From Chitinophagaceae bacterium (GTDB lineage: Bacteria; Bacteroidota; Bacteroidia; Chitinophagales; Chitinophagaceae), in assembly GCA_023957155.1 (NCBI GenBank), contig JAMLHK010000006.1:235751-299750 (forward strand): a DNA stretch of 64,000 bases, read 5' to 3'. The translations under genes were made by a program, and so were the position numbers. Under the pieces are notes generated by a model that was not told the DNA's origin, made no database searches, and worked only from the letters and a program-made list of their open reading frames with translations. Within the stretch, counting starts at the first letter, position 1; each line of letters begins with the position of its first letter. Positions 56,798 through 64,000 of the stretch are shown here, one piece after another.

Positions 56798-57080
56798 AAC
56801 ATAAAAGTTAAGTGATACTCAAAATTAACAGGTAAAATTGAACCTGTTGGCAATTAGTGATGCAGAAGTAAAGAGAATTACACAGAAAATAACATATAAA
56901 TACGGTATGTCTTATATGAAAGGGTTGGCGTGGTGTTCAATCGGGTGTATGAATTCATCTGCCGGGATATGATTTCATGATAGTTGCTGACAACAGGAAT
57001 TTTTGCGACAATTTGACCTGAAAATGGGGTTGGCAAACTTGTTGCCTCTTATAAATACAATTATTCAACATATAATGATT

Positions 57081-57653
57081 ATGGACGATTTCAATAACAG
57101 AGACGCTGAAAATCGGGAGAATATACCGTCTAATGATATGGATAATCTTAATGAAATCACGGATATGACAGATAAGACTAATAACCCTGAGGAATTGACA
57201 GACGAATTAGAACGCATTCAAGCCGAATTGGCAGAACAAAAAGAGAAATACCTGCGTTTGTATGCTGAATTTGATAATTTTAAACGGAGAAGCGCCCGGG
57301 AACGGGTGGAGCTGATACAGACTGCCGGCAGGGAAGTGATTATTCCTTTGCTTGATGTGCTTGATGATTGCGACCGGGCAGAGAAGCTCATTGCCGAGAG
57401 CGGACAGCCAAAAGATGCCGTGCAGGAGGGCGTATTCTTAATTTTTAATAAGTTCAGATCCATCTTATCTTCCAAAGGGGTAAAGCCTATGAATTGTATA
57501 GGGCAGGACTTTAACCCGGATGAGCAGGAAGCATTGAGCCAGGTTCCGGTAACAGATGAAAAAATGAAAGGGAAGGTAATAGACGAAATTGTAAAAGGGT
57601 ACTATCTTAACGATAAGATCATACGTTATGCCAAAGTAGTGGTGGGGGCTTAA
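57081..57653 (+). CDS. grpE: Nucleotide exchange factor GrpE
   Basis: This 190-residue protein has an acidic, unstructured N-terminus (about 1-45). A long coiled coil follows (ELTDELERIQAELAEQKEKYLRLYAEFDNFK), then RSARERVELIQTAGREVIIPLLDVLDD and the C-terminal beta domain with GQDFNPDEQEALSQVPV and GYYLNDKIIRYAKVVVG. It releases ADP from DnaK. The start is the ATG at 57081 (57075 is an alternative); the TTG at 57003 would add an unrelated leader. dnaJ lies 93 bp downstream in the same direction, the common grpE-dnaJ operon, here without dnaK. Confidence 0.95.
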   Translation: MDDFNNRDAENRENIPSNDMDNLNEITDMTDKTNNPEELTDELERIQAELAEQKEKYLRLYAEFDNFKRRSARERVELIQTAGREVIIPLLDVLDDCDRAEKLIAESGQPKDAVQEGVFLIFNKFRSILSSKGVKPMNCIGQDFNPDEQEALSQVPVTDEKMKGKVIDEIVKGYYLNDKIIRYAKVVVGA

Positions 57654-57746
57654 TCCGGGGATCCGGGAAAAGGAAAACGGGAAAGCCGTATTCCATTGCC
57701 GGAACCGTATCCGTTTTCTGCTTTCCCCATTTGTATATTCAAGTAT

Positions 57747-58898
57747 ATGAAAAGAGATTATTACGAAGTATTAGGTGTTTCGAAATCTGCCTCAGCAGAA
57801 GAAATAAAGAAGGCTTACCGCAAGGTAGCGATGCAATATCATCCGGATCGTAACCCTGGAGATAAGGCCGCAGAAGAAAAATTTAAGGAAGCGGCGGAAG
57901 CTTACGAGGTGTTGAGCGATGCAGATAAAAAATCGCAGTACGACCGCTTTGGTCATGCGGGGTTAGGTAACAACGGGCGGGGTGGATTCGGTAATATGAA
58001 TACGGAAGATATCTTCAGCCAGTTTGGAGATATTTTTGGAGATGATATTTTTGGCAGCTTTTTTGGCGGTTCGGGCCGGTCAGGGCGTGGGCGCAGGAAT
58101 CAGGGAGTGAGAGGGAGTAACCTGAGAGTAAAAATAAAGTTGAATTATGAGGAGATTGCAAATGGTACCACCAAAACGATTAAAGTAAAAAAATATGTAC
58201 CCTGTGGCACCTGTGGCGGTACGGGAGCGAAAGATAAAGGAGGTGTACAGTCCTGTTCATCTTGCGGCGGTAGCGGACAGGTACGGAAAGTTACAAATAC
58301 ATTCTTAGGCCAGATGCAAACGGTTACCACCTGTCCCACATGTAACGGGGAGGGAACCACCATCACTAATAAATGTACCAGTTGCCGTGGCGAGGGCAGG
58401 GTGTATAGTGAAGAAACGGTTAACATTGAAATACCTGCCGGTGTACAGGATGGCATGCAATTGAGCATGAGTGGTAAGGGCAATGCCGGTGAGCGGGGCG
58501 GTATTCCCGGTGATTTGATCATACTGATTGAGGAAGAGAGCCACCCGCATCTGCAGAGAGAAGGATTGAATGTGGTTTTCGATCTGCATATTTCATTTAC
58601 GGATGTTGTATTTGGTACTCAGGTGGAAGTTCCCACTATTGACGGAAAAGCAAAAATCAAGATACCTGCGGGTACACAGAGCGGTAAGATATTTCGTTTA
58701 AAAGGGAAAGGCTTCCCCGCCATTAATTCCTATGAGCGTGGCGACCAGCTTATTCATATTAATGTATGGACCCCGCAGCATATTAGTGCCGAAGAAAAAG
58801 TTGTATTGGAAAAATTACAGGATTCTCCGAATTTTAAACCGCAACCGGTAAAGGGAGAAAAAAGCTTTTTTGAACGGGTAAAGGAAATGTTCGGGTAG
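57747..58898 (+). CDS. dnaJ: Chaperone DnaJ
   Basis: This 383-residue type I J-protein starts at the ATG at 57747 ([20 protein letters not shown]). It has a J-domain with HPD at 32-34, a Gly/Phe-rich linker ([21 protein letters not shown]), and four CxxCxGxG zinc repeats ([32 protein letters not shown]). The two C-terminal substrate-binding domains follow. It delivers unfolded protein to DnaK and stimulates its ATPase. It is downstream of grpE. Confidence 0.97.
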   Translation: MKRDYYEVLGVSKSASAEEIKKAYRKVAMQYHPDRNPGDKAAEEKFKEAAEAYEVLSDADKKSQYDRFGHAGLGNNGRGGFGNMNTEDIFSQFGDIFGDDIFGSFFGGSGRSGRGRRNQGVRGSNLRVKIKLNYEEIANGTTKTIKVKKYVPCGTCGGTGAKDKGGVQSCSSCGGSGQVRKVTNTFLGQMQTVTTCPTCNGEGTTITNKCTSCRGEGRVYSEETVNIEIPAGVQDGMQLSMSGKGNAGERGGIPGDLIILIEEESHPHLQREGLNVVFDLHISFTDVVFGTQVEVPTIDGKAKIKIPAGTQSGKIFRLKGKGFPAINSYERGDQLIHINVWTPQHISAEEKVVLEKLQDSPNFKPQPVKGEKSFFERVKEMFG

Positions 58899-58904
58899 GA
58901 GAAG

Positions 58905-59215
58905 TTGGGAGTTTTGAAGTTTATAGTTTGGAGTTGCGGTTTCTCGCGGCGGACACGGCGAAGCAGCGGCGCAACGTATTTTTTTTTCGGCTGATACCTG
59001 ATACCTATAAAGCACCAAGATCCAAAAGACAAGAACCAAGTAAAGCTCGAATAATAGAATCTGAAATCCGAAAGGGGCTGTGAGCATTCAGCTATGAGCT
59101 GGCAACCGAAACTAATACCTGATAAGCCCAGTGTACCAACAGCCAAAATCAGAAATCAACAAATCAGAAATCCGCAATAGCATTCAGCTATAAGCCCGGA
59201 GATCTTACTCCTTAC
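58905..59215. repeat. A-rich dispersed intergenic repeat, copy 2
   Basis: This gap, between the convergent dnaJ and histidine kinase genes, is low-complexity text. It shares CAGAAATCAACAAATCAGAAATC (59149-59171) and GCACCAAGATCCAAAAG with the gap at 26436-26669. Phrases such as GCTGTGAGCATTCAGCTATG resemble 11910-11950. No plausible ORF is present. Confidence 0.55.
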
Positions 59216-59220
59216 ACCTT

Positions 59221-60375
59221 CTACCCCGCCTTCTGTAATATGATCCTGAACGTAGTTCCTTTGCCGGGTTCCGAGCTTTTTACAAATAGTTGTCCTTTGT
59301 GATATTGTTGGATGATGCGCCGGGAAAGCGTTAGTCCTAATCCCCATCCCCGCTTCTTGGTGGTAAAGCCGGGCTTAAATACATCATTTATATTAGCATG
59401 ATGAATGCCTTTACCTGTATCCGTAACATCAATAAATACCTGTTGATCGCTTTGAACAATATCAATGGTGATAGTACCTTTTCCTCCCATGGCATCCAGC
59501 GCATTTTTCAAAAGATTCTCAATGACCCAGTCAAATAGTGGCGCTGATATTTTTATCGGAATAGTAAGTGCATCGTAGGCGTGTATAATGAATTGAACTT
59601 TTTCGGGTGACCGGTGACGCATATAATCCACCATATTGTTGATCTGTACCAGCAGGTCCTTCTCCTCTAATTTGGGCGTACTTCCGATTTTGCTGAACCG
59701 GTCGGATACCAGTTGTAGCCGGTCAACATCCTTTGCGAGCTCTGCCGCGGTTTTTTCTGTATAAGGATCTTCCTTCAGCATAGCCACCCATCCCTGCAAT
59801 GAAGTAACGGGTGTTCCCAACTGGTGAGCGGTTTCTTTAGCCATCCCTGCCCATAGCTGGTTTTGAACGGACCGGTTGCGGATGGCAATGGTATACAGGG
59901 CAAAGACAATAAATAGGGCAACGATGAGCAATTGAACCAACGGGTAGTACTTCACTTCCTGTAGCAGTGCAGAGCTGCCATAGTAATACAGGTCGCTCTT
60001 ATTATTGAGGGGGTCGGTATATACTATCGGCTCATGCAGATTTTTAAATTGTCGTAATTTTTGTGCCAGGTAACTGCTGTCTTTCCGGATTTTTGCCGAA
60101 TCAAGATTGATATAGGCTATTATCTCCTCGTCTTCATTTACCCCGATGATCGGGATATCCCGGTTGTTGATGATGATAGTGGAAACAAGCCGGGTATCTG
60201 CATCGGATGGGGAGTTAATCAGGAATCTTTCGGCTTCCACCCAGGTTTCAACTTTTTGCCTTTCATCTGCTGCTATTTTATTGGCAAGATATTGCGAGTA
60301 AAAGATAGTGCCGGATACTATAGCAATAGCAATTACCGAAAAGACGGTACGCCAGTTTAAAAAACGATGAAACAT
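59221..60375 (-). CDS. Sensor histidine kinase
   Basis: This 384-residue protein has a transmembrane helix near 10-30, a periplasmic sensor part (about 31-145), a second helix (about 146-166), a HisKA domain with the phospho-acceptor His184 in MAKETAHQLGTPVTSLQGW, and an ATPase domain. The ATPase domain carries the N-box ENLLKNALDAMGGKG, the G1 box DVTDTGKGI and the G2 box GWGLGLTLSRRII. There is no response regulator next to it, so it is an orphan kinase whose partner must be elsewhere. The signal is unknown. It is divergent from the glycosyltransferase gene by 60 bp. Confidence 0.92.
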   Translation of the reverse strand: MFHRFLNWRTVFSVIAIAIVSGTIFYSQYLANKIAADERQKVETWVEAERFLINSPSDADTRLVSTIIINNRDIPIIGVNEDEEIIAYINLDSAKIRKDSSYLAQKLRQFKNLHEPIVYTDPLNNKSDLYYYGSSALLQEVKYYPLVQLLIVALFIVFALYTIAIRNRSVQNQLWAGMAKETAHQLGTPVTSLQGWVAMLKEDPYTEKTAAELAKDVDRLQLVSDRFSKIGSTPKLEEKDLLVQINNMVDYMRHRSPEKVQFIIHAYDALTIPIKISAPLFDWVIENLLKNALDAMGGKGTITIDIVQSDQQVFIDVTDTGKGIHHANINDVFKPGFTTKKRGWGLGLTLSRRIIQQYHKGQLFVKSSEPGKGTTFRIILQKAG

Positions 60376-60409
60376 ATTTAAAAATAGCGAAACGTAAGCA
60401 TGCTTCCTT

Positions 60410-60417
60410 TATTTTTG
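60410..60417 (+). promoter_or_regulatory. -7 element of the glycosyltransferase gene
   Basis: TATTTTTG matches TAnnTTTG and ends 18 bp before the TTG start of the glycosyltransferase gene. Confidence 0.45.
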
Positions 60418-60435
60418 AAAAAATAATTCTATACA

Positions 60436-61467
60436 TTGGTCAATTATCCAACGGTAGCAGTAGTTATCCTGAACTGGAATGGCAGAAAGTTTCTGGAACA
60501 GTTTCTTCCTTCCCTGATGCGCACCACTTATCCGGCGGTACAATTTATTGTGGCTGATAACGGGTCTACCGATGATTCCCTGGATTTCCTGAGCCGGAAT
60601 TATCCGGGGGTCATACAGTTGCGTAACGGTACAAATGAAGGCTTTGCCAAAGGGTACAATACGGCCTTAAAACAGGTACAGGCGCCTTATTATGTGCTGC
60701 TGAATTCAGATGTGGAGGTAACACCCGGGTGGATAGAGCCTGTGATTCAACTGATGGAAGAAAATGAGCGTATAGCAGCCTGTCAGCCTAAAGTATTATC
60801 CTGGCGGGAGAAGACGAAGTTTGAGTATGCAGGTGGTGCGGGCGGATGGATGGATCGTTATGGTTATGCTTTCTGCCGGGGAAGGATTTTTGATGTATGT
60901 GAGGAAGATAAAGGGCAATATGATGATACCGTACCTGTATTTTGGGCCTCGGGTTGTGCTTTGTTTGTACGGTCAAAAATATTTCATGAGCACAATGGCT
61001 TTGATGAGTTGTTTTTTGCCCACCAGGAGGAAATAGACCTCTGCTGGCGGATGCAGTTGTCAGGATACGATGTTTACGTGTGTCCCTCCTCGGTAGTATA
61101 TCATGTAGGAGGAGGAAGTTTACCCAAAGGCAATCCCCGTAAGGTGTATTTCAATTATCGTAACAGCCTTATTATGCTGTTTAAAAACTATACCTTTTGG
61201 GAAAGGCTGTGGAAAATACCGTTCCGGCTGGTGTTGGACGGGATAAGTGCCGCGCAGCAGTTATTTAAAGGCAACCCGGGTTTTGTTGTAACGGTATTAA
61301 AGGCGCATATTGCATTTTACCGGTGGTTGTTTTCATCGTGGGATCGTACCTGTTTCCCGGCAAAGCGGGTTGCATTGCCCCGTGGAATATATAAGGGGAG
61401 CATAGTTTGGGAGTATTTTATAAAAAAGAAGCAACGATTTAAAGAAATTGTTGGAACAAAAGGGTAA
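60436..61467 (+). CDS. Family 2 glycosyltransferase
   Basis: This 343-residue protein uses a TTG start at 60436; the conserved opening YPTVAVVILNWNGRKFLEQF leaves no ATG option. The GT-A motifs are VADNGSTDDSLDFL (about 38-51), ALKQVQAPYYVLLNSDVEV with a DxD-like SDVEV (about 75-93), and the late acidic motif HQEEIDLCWRMQLSGYDVY. A C-terminal membrane-associated stretch follows (LIMLFKNYTFWERLWKIPFRL). It is similar to rhamnosyltransferase-type GT2 enzymes of cell-surface polysaccharide synthesis. The acceptor is unknown. Confidence 0.9.
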   Translation: MVNYPTVAVVILNWNGRKFLEQFLPSLMRTTYPAVQFIVADNGSTDDSLDFLSRNYPGVIQLRNGTNEGFAKGYNTALKQVQAPYYVLLNSDVEVTPGWIEPVIQLMEENERIAACQPKVLSWREKTKFEYAGGAGGWMDRYGYAFCRGRIFDVCEEDKGQYDDTVPVFWASGCALFVRSKIFHEHNGFDELFFAHQEEIDLCWRMQLSGYDVYVCPSSVVYHVGGGSLPKGNPRKVYFNYRNSLIMLFKNYTFWERLWKIPFRLVLDGISAAQQLFKGNPGFVVTVLKAHIAFYRWLFSSWDRTCFPAKRVALPRGIYKGSIVWEYFIKKKQRFKEIVGTKG

Positions 61468-61511
61468 ATCTTGGTGCGTAACCGTTATTTTTGCAGGGTA
61501 AATTGAAAGAT

Positions 61512-61715
61512 ATGGAACAGGAAGTGATATCAACGCCAAGCAATGATTTTACCCGGAGTTGGGTTAAATCATCCAGGTTTCTATTTTATATGCAGGTAGT
61601 AGCGCTTTCTGCATTTCTGATTGGTGGCAGCTATGCTTTATACAAGCACAGCTATAAAGGAAAGCCCCATGTTACCGTTCCTGAAAATACGCTCTATACG
61701 CCCAAGTATAAGTAA
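61512..61715 (+). CDS. Small single-pass membrane protein
   Basis: This 67-residue protein is read from the ATG at 61512; a TATTTTTG element lies at 61486-61493. It has an acidic start, one hydrophobic helix (about 29-47, FYMQVVALSAFLIGGSYALY) and a short basic tail ending TLYTPKYK. There is no recognised family. It lies 44 bp downstream of the glycosyltransferase gene. Confidence 0.5.
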   Translation: MEQEVISTPSNDFTRSWVKSSRFLFYMQVVALSAFLIGGSYALYKHSYKGKPHVTVPENTLYTPKYK

Positions 61716-61734
61716 GAGCGCCGGGTAGAAAAAT

Positions 61735-61764
61735 TTTGCTGTTTAAAAGCAATCCTTAATTTTG
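61735..61764 (+). promoter_or_regulatory. Promoter upstream of the tRNA cluster
   Basis: TTTG at 61735-61738, an 18 bp spacer and TAATTTTG at 61757-61764 fit the consensus. It probably served the interrupted tRNA-Gly copy at 61790 and may now drive the intact tRNA-Gly. Confidence 0.6.
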
Positions 61765-61789
61765 CACACCTCAATAAGTTCTTTAATAA

Positions 61790-61883
61790 GCGGAAGTAGT
61801 TTACCTGCCTATCGGTAGGCAGGTTTGGCAGAACATCCCGCCTTTGGCGGGACCAGGGTTGGGGTGACCGGTTCGGGACACCT
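61790..61883 (+). pseudogene. tRNA-Gly copy interrupted by two palindromes
   Basis: It begins with GCGGAAGTAG, the first ten bases of the intact tRNA-Gly at 61920, and holds GGGGTGACCGGTTCG, close to that gene's T-arm (GGGGTGGCCGGTTCG). The D-arm and anticodon region between is replaced by the perfect palindrome ACCTGCCTA-TCGG-TAGGCAGGT (61803-61824) and by CCCGCC-TTT-GGCGGG (61837-61851). The final acceptor strand is lost. It cannot be a working tRNA. Confidence 0.6.
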
Positions 61884-61919
61884 CGTAAAAGATAAACGAT
61901 AGAGTAGTTCTTATTATAA

Positions 61920-61992
<73 letters not shown>

Positions 61993-61999
61993 CAGCAGT

Positions 62000-62027
62000 C
62001 CTCTCGTTGTGCGAGGGGATTTTTTTT
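62000..62027 (+). terminator. Intrinsic terminator of tRNA-Gly
   Basis: CCTCTCG pairs with CGAGGGG (one wobble) around TTGTG and is followed by eight Ts after one A. Confidence 0.8.
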
Positions 62028-62035
62028 GACCTTTT

Positions 62036-62082
62036 GCCCCGGTGGTGGAATTGGTAGACACGCAGGACTTAAAATCCTGTGT
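62036..62082 (+). pseudogene. 5' half of a tRNA-Leu (TAA)
   Basis: GCCCCGG and the following D-arm (GGTGGAATTGGTAGACAC) and anticodon arm (CAGGA-CTTAAAA-TCCTG) are those of a leucine tRNA with anticodon TAA. The variable arm, T-arm and 3' acceptor strand are missing, replaced after about 62082 by 21 bp of AT-rich DNA. Its anticodon stem pairs correctly but differs from the intact tRNA at 62104 by compensated changes (CA/TG against TT/AA), so it is a half of a different allele rather than a simple copy. Confidence 0.8.
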
Positions 62083-62103
62083 ACTTTGACATAAAAATAT
62101 TTT

Positions 62104-62189
62104 GCCCGGGTGGTGGAATTGGTAGACACGTTGGACTTAAAATCCAATGAACAGCAATGTTCGTGCGGGTTCAACTCCCGCCTCGGGTA
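62104..62189 (+). tRNA. tRNA-Leu (TAA)
   Basis: This is a full class II tRNA of 86 nt with acceptor GCCCGGG/CTCGGGT. The anticodon stem is TTGGA/TCCAA around CTTAAAA (anticodon TAA), with a long variable arm GAACAGCAATGTTCG and T-arm GCGGG-TTCAACT-CCCGC. It lies between the 5' half of another tRNA-Leu allele and genes of an integrative element, so it may have arrived with that element. Confidence 0.95.
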
Positions 62190-62190
62190 C

Positions 62191-62223
62191 AAAAGGTCGT
62201 CTGAACAAGACGGCCTTTTTTTA
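62191..62223 (+). terminator. Intrinsic terminator of tRNA-Leu
   Basis: AAAAGGTCGTCT pairs with AGACGGCCTTTTT (one wobble) around GAACA and ends in a run of Ts. Confidence 0.85.
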
Positions 62224-62423
62224 TGCCATTTTCAAAATTTTCAAACAATTTTCAAACAATGCCTTTTGCAGACCGATTATTTTCAATCAGTTTGACGATT
62301 TATAATGTGAGGTCAAAGAACTTTCTATTGCAAAATAACGAAAATAGCCCCCATCTACAAACCTTCTGTACCTTAATAGCAGGATTCATATACAAAAAAA
62401 CAGCATTTGTTTCTGGCTCTTTT

Positions 62424-62717
62424 CTAAATTTTTTGCGTCCTACCGCCGGTATCCTTTTTTAAGTAATCCAGTATCTCGGATTTCAGAAAATAGACCCTGC
62501 CCCTCTGTTTATGACGTGGCAATCCACGCTTGACCCAATCCGTAAGAGTGACCAATGATATTCCCAGCATTTTTGCGGTATCAGCCCGGCTGATCAAGGG
62601 ATTCGTATCCTCCGCTTCTTTTGGAATTGGCTTTAGCTCACTGAGCAATTCCCTGACTTCCTCCTTAATCCACCTACGAAAATCTTCCTCTTTGGGTATG
62701 AAAATCATTGTTTCCAT
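62424..62717 (-). CDS. Helix-turn-helix protein, excisionase type
   Basis: This 97-residue protein has an acidic helical start (PKEEDFRRWIKEEVRELL) followed by an HTH_17-type DNA-binding domain (about 42-90): LISRADTAKMLGISLVTLTDW, then KRGLPRHKQRGRVYFLKSEILDYL. This winged-helix form is that of excisionases and of small regulators that stand next to integrases in Bacteroidota elements. It probably helps excision or represses element genes. The last gene before the tRNA, it is oriented toward it. Confidence 0.85.
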   Translation of the reverse strand: METMIFIPKEEDFRRWIKEEVRELLSELKPIPKEAEDTNPLISRADTAKMLGISLVTLTDWVKRGLPRHKQRGRVYFLKSEILDYLKKDTGGRTQKI

Positions 62718-62739
62718 AACATCATATTAAATTTAAAAC

Positions 62740-63048
62740 TTATAGTATGTCTTCTGACACACACGGATCGCGGAAATATATCCTGCTTCCTCTGTTCTTA
62801 TTGAACGACGGCTCATACCTGATATAGCCGTATTCGCTCAACTCTCTCACACATTTATGATAAGTGATAGCAGATGATAATTTTGCGATGCTTAATATCT
62901 CATGGCTGAAAACCTGAATGGGGTTGACAAAACCGTTTTGTATGCGGTACTGCAATAAGGCCGCATAAATGCCTATGTGAGTAATGCTAATGCGGGCATC
63001 TGTGCCGATAGCCTCAAAAAAATTCGATAAGCAATATAACCTATCCAT
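62740..63048 (-). CDS. Winged-helix-like protein of the mobile element
   Basis: This 102-residue protein has ISITHIGIYAALLQYRIQNGF, a helix pair, and SAITYHKCVRELSEYGYIRYEPSF, which has the look of a recognition helix and wing, with the ending GSRIYFRD. Similar small proteins stand beside excisionase-type genes in conjugative transposons. It is 23 bp upstream of the HTH gene, so both are probably in one transcript. Exact function unknown. Confidence 0.65.
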   Translation of the reverse strand: MDRLYCLSNFFEAIGTDARISITHIGIYAALLQYRIQNGFVNPIQVFSHEILSIAKLSSAITYHKCVRELSEYGYIRYEPSFNKNRGSRIYFRDPCVSEDIL

Positions 63049-63059
63049 TATTCACACTT

Positions 63060-63488
63060 TTATCCTATCCGCATACCGTTCTTTTGGGCTTGTTGTTGCT
63101 GCTCATTGACCTTATGGGTAACTTTCATAGCTTCCATCGTCTTATTGCCTAATGCCGTATTAAGGGTTACCTTTCTGGAATGCTCATCATAGATATTTAC
63201 CGACTTGAACTGTGGGTTTGCTTCAATATAAAATCTTTGTTCATTGCCATCTTTTACAAAACTTACCGAAATCCGGTCGCCGTTCTTTAATTTTTCTTTC
63301 ATGGTATCCGTTTCCCCTTTATTCAGCAGCTCTTTCAACGGAAGCTGTTGCAGCACTTTGTCCAGATCATATCCGTAATCGAAATGAAACTGCTTGACGC
63401 GGAAGTTGCCATTTGGTTCCTTATCATTGAAGTCGAACTGTAACCAGGTTCCACGGCTCTGAATGCACCTGCCTGACAAATCGTTCAT
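63060..63488 (-). CDS. Stand-alone copy of an element DUF3945/DUF4099-type domain
   Basis: This 142-residue protein from the ATG at 63488 (a further upstream start would be TTG at 63521). It carries the domain GTWLQFDFNDKEPNGNFRVK ... GYDLDKVLQQLPLKELL ... YIEANPQFKSVNIYDEHSRK, which occurs in much larger proteins of Bacteroidota conjugative elements, next to relaxase or transfer genes. Here it is separate, and the same 'EANPQFK' segment occurs in the next gene upstream (63737-64000). The role is unknown. Its first 65 bases overlap the preceding ORF in another frame. Confidence 0.7.
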   Translation of the reverse strand: MNDLSGRCIQSRGTWLQFDFNDKEPNGNFRVKQFHFDYGYDLDKVLQQLPLKELLNKGETDTMKEKLKNGDRISVSFVKDGNEQRFYIEANPQFKSVNIYDEHSRKVTLNTALGNKTMEAMKVTHKVNEQQQQAQKNGMRIG

Positions 63489-63663
63489 CCGGATTTTGCG
63501 TACCTTTATACTTTGCTGCAATACGGTCGTAGTAATTCAGTTTTTCCTTGAGCAAGGCTCTGTTTGATGAAAGACTAAAAGAGAATAACTTGCTAAACCG
63601 TTCTTCTTTTGAACGCCATTGCTTCAATTCTGATTCTACTCTGTTTACAAGGTTGTCATTCAT
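63424..63663 (-). CDS. Small element protein, probably truncated
   Basis: This 79-residue frame starts at the ATG at 63663 and ends at 63424, overlapping the next gene by 65 bp. The first 60 residues look like a real helical protein of these elements (VESELKQWRSKEERFSKL, LKEKLNYYDRIAAKYKG, NPDERF). The last 19 (VRQVHSEPWNLVTVRLQ) read as out-of-frame translation of the following domain gene. It is probably an ORF cut short where the downstream domain was joined. Confidence 0.5.
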   Translation of the reverse strand: MNDNLVNRVESELKQWRSKEERFSKLFSFSLSSNRALLKEKLNYYDRIAAKYKGTQNPDERFVRQVHSEPWNLVTVRLQ

Positions 63664-63736
63664 AACTTTACTTCTAAAAGGTAGCTTTTTGAATTTTGGC
63701 AGCCCGGCTGTTACCGTAAGCCGGGCTGCTAAATTT

Positions 63737-64000
63737 TTAGCTGATGCTTTGTTTTCTTTTTCTTTTCCTGGATGCTTTAGGTAGCTCAGGACCATCATCT
63801 TCAGGGGCAGCTTGTTTTTCCTTCCTGCTTTGCTGCTTAACCGGCTGGCTTTCCTCATCGGATTGTTGTTCTTTTTTTGACTGCCGGCTTTCTACTCTTT
63901 TCATACCGCCGTCATAAATATTGATGGTTTTGAATTGAGGGTTAGCTTCGACATATTGCTTTTGATCTACCCCGTTAATCTGAAAGGTGACAGACTGAAG
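63737..64000 (-). CDS. C-terminus of an element protein (partial)
   Basis: The minus strand is open from the right edge to TAA at 63737-63739, 87 residues, with the 5' end outside the window. It opens with VTFQINGVDQKQYVEANPQF and NIYDGGMKRV, the same domain end as in the 63060 gene. A charged Lys/Gln/Glu-rich tail follows (QQSRKEKQAAPEDDG, SRKRKRKQSIS). This is the typical end of the large DUF3945/DUF4099 proteins of Bacteroidota conjugative elements. Confidence 0.65.
   Translation of the reverse strand, partial: LQSVTFQINGVDQKQYVEANPQFKTINIYDGGMKRVESRQSKKEQQSDEESQPVKQQSRKEKQAAPEDDGPELPKASRKRKRKQSIS

Larger units (their letters stand above)
62083..64000. mobile_element. Left end of an integrative/conjugative element (partial)
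   Basis: From the broken tRNA-Leu half onward there are only minus-strand genes of types found in Bacteroidota conjugative transposons: an excisionase-type helix-turn-helix protein, a winged-helix protein, and two ORFs carrying the 'EANPQF' domain. A tRNA-Leu gene at the edge is a usual attachment site. No integrase is visible and the element runs off the right end. The 62224-62423 stretch holds no gene. The left border is placed at the end of the tRNA half by inference. Confidence 0.55.

Noticed and set aside
62036-62082. A second complete tRNA-Leu
   Set aside because: Only the 5' half is present; variable arm, T-arm and 3' acceptor strand are missing.

Overview
The window is chromosomal DNA of a Bacteroidota bacterium, most likely from the Chitinophagaceae. 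The evidence is the gene content (a type IX secretion sorting domain at 11515-11749, a DUF5103 T9SS plug protein, an outer-membrane TonB-dependent receptor, DUF1080 and ThuA lipoproteins), promoters of the Bacteroidota form TTTG-N18-20-TAnnTTTG in front of tRNA, SRP RNA and ribosomal genes, and the near absence of Shine-Dalgarno sites. I cannot name the genus.

Layout. 1-3.5 kb: a cut membrane protein, a TPR protein, a phosphosulfolactate synthase-like protein and aroE. 3.5-6.3 kb: a glycan-type cluster with a sulfatase remnant, a DUF1080 lipoprotein, a Gfo/Idh/MocA oxidoreductase and a 72-residue protein. 6.3-15.7 kb: a decayed ORF, a 1594-residue T9SS-secreted protein and a very large ThuA / sorbosone-dehydrogenase / PKD / cytochrome c lipoprotein. 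15.7-23 kb: a four-helix membrane protein, an ATP-grasp-like protein paired with a glutamine amidotransferase, a self-inhibited Fic protein, pcm and a TonB-dependent receptor. 23-36.8 kb: tRNA-His, a C-terminal processing protease, fructose-6-phosphate aldolase, SRP RNA, the T9SS plug, ABC-transporter parts, a Uma2 nuclease, an M16 protease, a cassette-like GNAT gene and an L,D-transpeptidase fused to a TonB C-terminal domain. 36.8-49.2 kb: housekeeping genes (purK, purE, rdgB, ilvE, rpsL, rpsG, fusA) plus an ECF sigma/anti-sigma pair. The rpsL-rpsG-fusA run is split by a convergent DUF2490/NDH-2 pair.

49.2-50.6 kb holds three near-identical copies of a 230-290 bp unit. Each ends in a minus-strand intrinsic terminator and lies just downstream of a 2066-residue alpha-2-macroglobulin. 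This is the strongest candidate for something undescribed. 57-61.7 kb carries grpE-dnaJ, a histidine kinase, a family 2 glycosyltransferase and a small membrane protein.

61.7-64 kb is a tRNA cluster scarred by recombination: a tRNA-Gly copy interrupted by palindromes, an intact tRNA-Gly, a 5' half of one tRNA-Leu(UAA) allele and a complete tRNA-Leu(UAA) of another allele. Genes typical of a Bacteroidota integrative/conjugative element follow and run off the right edge. No integrase is visible within the window.

All calls come from reading the sequence and the translations. No database search was run, so family names rest on recognised motifs.
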